From the NCBI GenBank assembly GCA_018725345.1, contig QLUI01000075.1, positions 1-7,774 of the forward strand: 7,774 nt of DNA, given 5' to 3'. The notes beneath the pieces were generated by a model. That model made no database searches. It worked only from the letters and a program-made list of their open reading frames with translations, and had not been told where the DNA came from. Source of the stretch: Bacillota bacterium (GTDB lineage: Bacteria; Bacillota; Dethiobacteria; Dethiobacterales; Dethiobacteraceae). A program made the position numbers and the translations under genes. Below are positions 5,028 to 7,774 of this stretch, in pieces; the stretch's first letter is position 1; the number at the start of each line of letters is the position of its first letter.

Positions 5028-6451
5028 AACCGTTGGTGGAAGAAATCAGTATAGATTGTCGTTTGGACCAGCTCTTTACTGCTTTTGTCAACGACACGTA
5101 TCCGTTCTGGCTAGACAGCAGCTTGCCCGGCGGGGAAATGGGTCGCTGGTCGTTTATGGGTAGCAATCCTTTTATGCTTTTGAAGACATATGCTCGTCGA
5201 GTTGTGCTTGAAGAAGAGGGCAAGACTCGTTCTTTTTCCGCTAACCCTTTTGAAGTGCTACGGCAATGCTTGAAGCGCTTCAGTTTGGAGCGCGGAGACT
5301 TGCACATTCCTTTTTTAGGTGGCGCAGTGGGTTATTTTTCCTACGATTTAGGTCGTATGGTGGAAAGTTTGCCTGATCAGACTGAGGATGATTTAAAGAT
5401 GCCGGATGTTTATCTAGGTTTTTATGATGCCTTTGTCGCTATCGATCATGCGGAAAACCGAGTGTTTCTTGTTGCTTCCGGCCATCCTCTTCAGGGAGAG
5501 TATGCGGCTGCCAAGGCGGAGACTGAACTGGTCATTTTGCGGGAAAAATTGCAGCGGCAGCTAATTCTCCCCGACCCTTGGTCTGAGCCGGATATTGCTG
5601 CTGCCGACATTCAAACATTTTTCAGTCCCCAGTCTTATGGAGAAGCGGTGGAGCGTATCCGCGACTATATCATCGCCGGCGATATCTACCAGGCCAATAT
5701 GACGCAACGTTTTGATGCGCCTTTGCGCATGCCGCCCTTTCAACTTTACCGTCGTCTGCGGCAAGTTAACCCGGCACCTTTTGCCGCCTACCTAGATTGC
5801 GGCCATGGTTTACGCGTACTTAGTTCTTCGCCGGAGCGGTTTATGCTCCTAAAAGATAATTTGGTGGAAACTCGCCCTATTAAAGGTACCCGTCCCCGCG
5901 GCAAAACGCCGGAAGAAGATAATGCCTGTGGAGAGGAGTTGCTTGCCAGCGAAAAAGATCGTGCTGAACTTGTCATGATTATCGATTTGGAGCGAAACGA
6001 TTTAGGCCGAGTCTGTGCCTATGGCACTGTTAATGTGCCAGAGCTTATGGCCCTGGAAAAATACGCCACCGTGTTTCACCTTGTTTCCACCGTTCGCGGC
6101 CAATTAGCCTCCGGCAAAGATACAGTTGATCTGCTTAAGGCGATATTTCCAGGAGGTTCCATCACCGGTGCGCCAAAAATTCGCGCCATGCAAATTATCG
6201 AAGAAGTCGAACCGTTTCGCCGCGGCGTTTACACCGGTTCTATTGGTTACATAGGTTTTGATGGGCGGGCAGACTTGAATATTGTTATTCGCACTTTCAT
6301 TAACAAAGGAGATAAGCTCCATCTTCAGGTTGGTGGCGGTATTGTTTACGACTCCGATCCTCTTCAGGAATACGAAGAAACTCTCCATAAGGCAAAAGCC
6401 CTCCTAAAAAGTCTGGGTGTAAATCGTTTTCCGGAGGTGCCCAGTGAATGA
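5015..6451 (+). CDS. pabB: Aminodeoxychorismate synthase component I
   Basis: Chorismate-using subunit that, with PabA, forms 4-amino-4-deoxychorismate. The 478 residues comprise an anthranilate-synthase-I-type N-terminal domain (about 15-150; GRWSFMGSNPF at 43-53) and a chorismate-binding domain (about 205-468). The PIKGT motif with K290 is the feature that I recall separating PabB from TrpE, where PIAGT is usual. Other motifs are AGDIYQAN (221-228), SSPERF (271-276), DLERNDLGRV (324-333), FPGGSITGAPK (378-388), YTGSIGY (406-412) and QVGGGIVYDSDP (438-449). AAGGAGG at 5001-5007 is 7 nt before the ATG, inside the end of pabA, which suggests coupled synthesis of the two subunits. The stop overlaps pabC by 8 nt. 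It is not fused to PabC, unlike in some bacteria. Confidence 0.94.
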   Translation: MSRLKPLVEEISIDCRLDQLFTAFVNDTYPFWLDSSLPGGEMGRWSFMGSNPFMLLKTYARRVVLEEEGKTRSFSANPFEVLRQCLKRFSLERGDLHIPFLGGAVGYFSYDLGRMVESLPDQTEDDLKMPDVYLGFYDAFVAIDHAENRVFLVASGHPLQGEYAAAKAETELVILREKLQRQLILPDPWSEPDIAAADIQTFFSPQSYGEAVERIRDYIIAGDIYQANMTQRFDAPLRMPPFQLYRRLRQVNPAPFAAYLDCGHGLRVLSSSPERFMLLKDNLVETRPIKGTRPRGKTPEEDNACGEELLASEKDRAELVMIIDLERNDLGRVCAYGTVNVPELMALEKYATVFHLVSTVRGQLASGKDTVDLLKAIFPGGSITGAPKIRAMQIIEEVEPFRRGVYTGSIGYIGFDGRADLNIVIRTFINKGDKLHLQVGGGIVYDSDPLQEYEETLHKAKALLKSLGVNRFPEVPSE

Positions 6452-7280
6452 TTATTACTATCTAAATGGAACGCTTATGCTCTCCGGGTCTTGCCAAATT
6501 TCCGTAACAGATCGCTCCTATCTTTTTGGCGACGGTCTCTTTGAGACTATCCTTGTCCAAAACAGTAAACCGCTCTACCTCAGCCAACATCTTAACCGCC
6601 TTCAGCATTCGTCCGTTTTTTTTGCTTATAACTTGCCCTCTGGAGAAGAGCTGGTAGAAGCCATGCAGCTTGTCATAGAAGCAAATGCTCTTGAAAACGG
6701 CTCCATACGTCTCACCGTCTCTCCCAGAGAAAGCCAAAGACTGCTGGCCAAAACAAATAGCACACTCAATCTTTTGATTACCTTACGCCACGGTCGACCA
6801 TACAGTGAGGAACTTTATGAACAGGGCTTTACGGCTATCATTGCCCAAACTACCCGCAGAAACGAGCACTCCCCGTTATCCCGCCATAAAACCACCAATT
6901 TTGCAGATAGTATTATTGCCAAGCAAGAAGCCTTGCAAAGCGGAAGTAATGAGGCTATTCTTTTAAATACTGCCGGCAGGCTAACAGAAGCTACGGTGGC
7001 TAATCTGTTTCTTATCATAAATGGCGAAGTGCTTACGCCCCCCATTGCAGATGGTATTCTTCCAGGTGTTATTCGACAGAAAGTTTTGGAACTGTGCCAA
7101 GACTTAAACATCACAGCCAGGGAACAAACTATGACCCCCAAAGATTTAGAGCAAGCCGAGGAGGTTTTTATTACCAATTCTCTGATGGGGGTTATGCCAA
7201 TCAGGGAAATTCAGTCTATGAATTTTTCAGCCAAAGTCACGCGGCAGATAGCGGCAGCGTTAAGGATGGAGAGCAAATGA
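6444..7280 (+). CDS. pabC: 4-amino-4-deoxychorismate lyase (fold-type IV PLP enzyme)
   Basis: Eliminates pyruvate from aminodeoxychorismate to give p-aminobenzoate. The 278-residue protein has the class IV aminotransferase layout: DRSYLFGDGLFETI (23-36), the likely PLP-binding K149 in SRHKTTNF, GSNEAILLNTAGRLTEATVANLFLI (167-191) with E182, and LTPPIADGILPGVIRQKVLEL (197-217). The start is GTG 6444, with GGAGG at 6433-6437 lying 6 nt upstream; the next in-frame ATG (6477) would remove the conserved N-terminus. The family also includes D-amino-acid and branched-chain aminotransferases, which sequence alone separates poorly. The position directly after pabB, with an 8-nt overlap, favours PabC. 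The stop overlaps an ATG at 7277 (ATGA). Confidence 0.9.
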   Translation: MNDYYYLNGTLMLSGSCQISVTDRSYLFGDGLFETILVQNSKPLYLSQHLNRLQHSSVFFAYNLPSGEELVEAMQLVIEANALENGSIRLTVSPRESQRLLAKTNSTLNLLITLRHGRPYSEELYEQGFTAIIAQTTRRNEHSPLSRHKTTNFADSIIAKQEALQSGSNEAILLNTAGRLTEATVANLFLIINGEVLTPPIADGILPGVIRQKVLELCQDLNITAREQTMTPKDLEQAEEVFITNSLMGVMPIREIQSMNFSAKVTRQIAAALRMESK

Positions 7281-7297
7281 AAGGAGGGGTTTCTTTG

Positions 7298-7681
7298 GTG
7301 CATACTGAATTTTATGCGCTAGGTAAGGTTGCCAAAGAACCATGCCGGAAGCTGGATGTGTTCCCCAAACCATTAGGGGTTGAGAATGTTGTGTTGAGAA
7401 GTGAGGAGGTTACCAGTCTATGCCCCGTTACAGGGCAGCCTGACTGGGAAACTGTGATTATTGAATATGCCCCAGCTGATCTGTGTATTGAGAGTAAAAG
7501 CCTAAAACTTTATTTGTGGAGCTTTCGTAATGAAGGTGTGTTTTGTGAAACACTGGCGGCGCAGATTGCTAACGATATTGCGGTTGCCTGCAAACCCCAT
7601 TGGTGCAAGGTGACGGTGGTCCAAAAACCCCGCGGTGGGATCAGCATTAGTGCAACCGCGGGTGCAAGCCAAGACGGGTAG
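7298..7681 (+). CDS. queF: NADPH-dependent preQ0 reductase (7-cyano-7-deazaguanine reductase)
   Basis: Reduces the nitrile of preQ0 to the aminomethyl group of preQ1 in queuosine tRNA modification. Markers are TSLCPVTGQPDW, with the thioimide-forming Cys and the catalytic Asp seven residues later, ESKSLKLYLWSFRNEGVF, a Glu matching B. subtilis E97, and the PRGGISI ending. Where B. subtilis has H96 in FHE, this protein has Cys (FCE). The 127-residue length fits the short unimodular type. The start is uncertain: AAAGGAGG at 7280-7287 favours TTG 7295 or GTG 7298, while ATG 7277 has GGAG at 7268-7271 and a four-base ATGA overlap with the pabC stop and would give 134 residues. The reading frame upstream of 7277 lies within pabC and is not part of the gene. 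Confidence 0.9.
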   Translation: MHTEFYALGKVAKEPCRKLDVFPKPLGVENVVLRSEEVTSLCPVTGQPDWETVIIEYAPADLCIESKSLKLYLWSFRNEGVFCETLAAQIANDIAVACKPHWCKVTVVQKPRGGISISATAGASQDG

Positions 7682-7686
7682 AAAAA

Positions 7687-7774
7687 ATGACAGATTTGCA
7701 ACAGAAAGTTTACCGAAAGTGCCGTAAAGCCCCTTGCTTCAGCTATGGGGATATAAGGCACAATTATTGGGAAA
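7687..7774 (+). CDS. 5' end of an unidentified gene (partial)
   Basis: ATG 7687 opens a frame that stays open for 29 codons to the right edge, beginning MTDLQQKVYRKCRKAPCFSYGD. It starts only 5 nt after the queF stop, so it could be a tenth operon gene. The ribosome site is poor (a GGGTAG-like stretch at about 7677-7682). The piece contains two cysteines and several basic residues, and no family is recognisable. It may be chance. Confidence 0.35.
   Translation, partial: MTDLQQKVYRKCRKAPCFSYGDIRHNYWE

Larger units (their letters stand above)
1700..7681 (+). other. Folate / p-aminobenzoate / queuosine operon
   Basis: Nine genes run in the same direction with the largest gap being 13 nt (before folP) and overlaps of 1-13 nt elsewhere. 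Almost every gene has its own Shine-Dalgarno site, several of them inside the preceding gene. No terminator or promoter-sized gap interrupts the run, so a single polycistronic message is the simplest reading. The order is folE, HD hydrolase, folP, folB, folK, pabA, pabB, pabC, queF. Confidence 0.85.

Noticed and set aside
7094..7276. Longer QueF start inside pabC
   Set aside because: It would overlap pabC by more than 180 bases with no QueF-like sequence; good ribosome sites lie at 7268-7271 and 7280-7287.
7261..7300. preQ1 riboswitch before queF
   Set aside because: There is no untranslated leader; queF begins at or inside the end of pabC and no preQ1-class stem with an A-rich tail is present.

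Overview
The window looks like chromosome from a Gram-positive-type anaerobe of the Clostridia/Negativicutes (Firmicutes). This is inferred from strong GGAGG-type Shine-Dalgarno sites before almost every gene, tight head-to-tail packing with 1-13 nt overlaps, mixed base composition, and Bacillus/Clostridium-like versions of the folate enzymes. All convincing genes lie on the + strand. There are no tRNA or rRNA genes, CRISPR arrays or transposase genes.

Positions 1-1186 hold the tail of an unidentified Lys/Arg-rich reading frame, then two adjacent membrane-protein genes (156-692 and 692-1186). The two proteins are related to each other and look like the separate halves of a COG0701/DUF318-type permease. 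Both carry a GPYVxxPI motif where I recall arsenical permeases having a cysteine motif.

Positions 1187-1654 lack an intact gene. They contain a short remnant of the N-terminus of a SulP-family anion transporter (1320-1415), a probable terminator (1499-1541), a GC-rich cluster of hairpins (1550-1616) and a possible weak promoter (1629-1656).

Positions 1700-7681 form one compact operon: folE, an HD-domain hydrolase gene, folP, folB, folK, pabA, pabB, pabC and queF. FolE makes dihydroneopterin triphosphate from GTP. FolB and FolK turn dephosphorylated dihydroneopterin into 6-hydroxymethyl-dihydropterin pyrophosphate. PabA, PabB and PabC make p-aminobenzoate from chorismate, and FolP joins the two branches into dihydropteroate. 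The one step between GTP and dihydropteroate with no recognised enzyme is removal of phosphates from dihydroneopterin triphosphate. The HD-domain hydrolase encoded directly after folE is a good candidate for it. The last gene, queF, belongs to queuosine (preQ1) biosynthesis, which also starts with FolE, so the operon links two users of the same GTP-derived product. DHFR and folylpolyglutamate synthase genes are not in the window. A further reading frame starts at 7687 and runs off the end.

Points of interest are the HD protein as a possible missing folate enzyme, its Cys cluster, a Cys in place of the active-site His in QueF, the cysteine-free split permease pair, the SulP remnant and the hairpin-rich island before folE.
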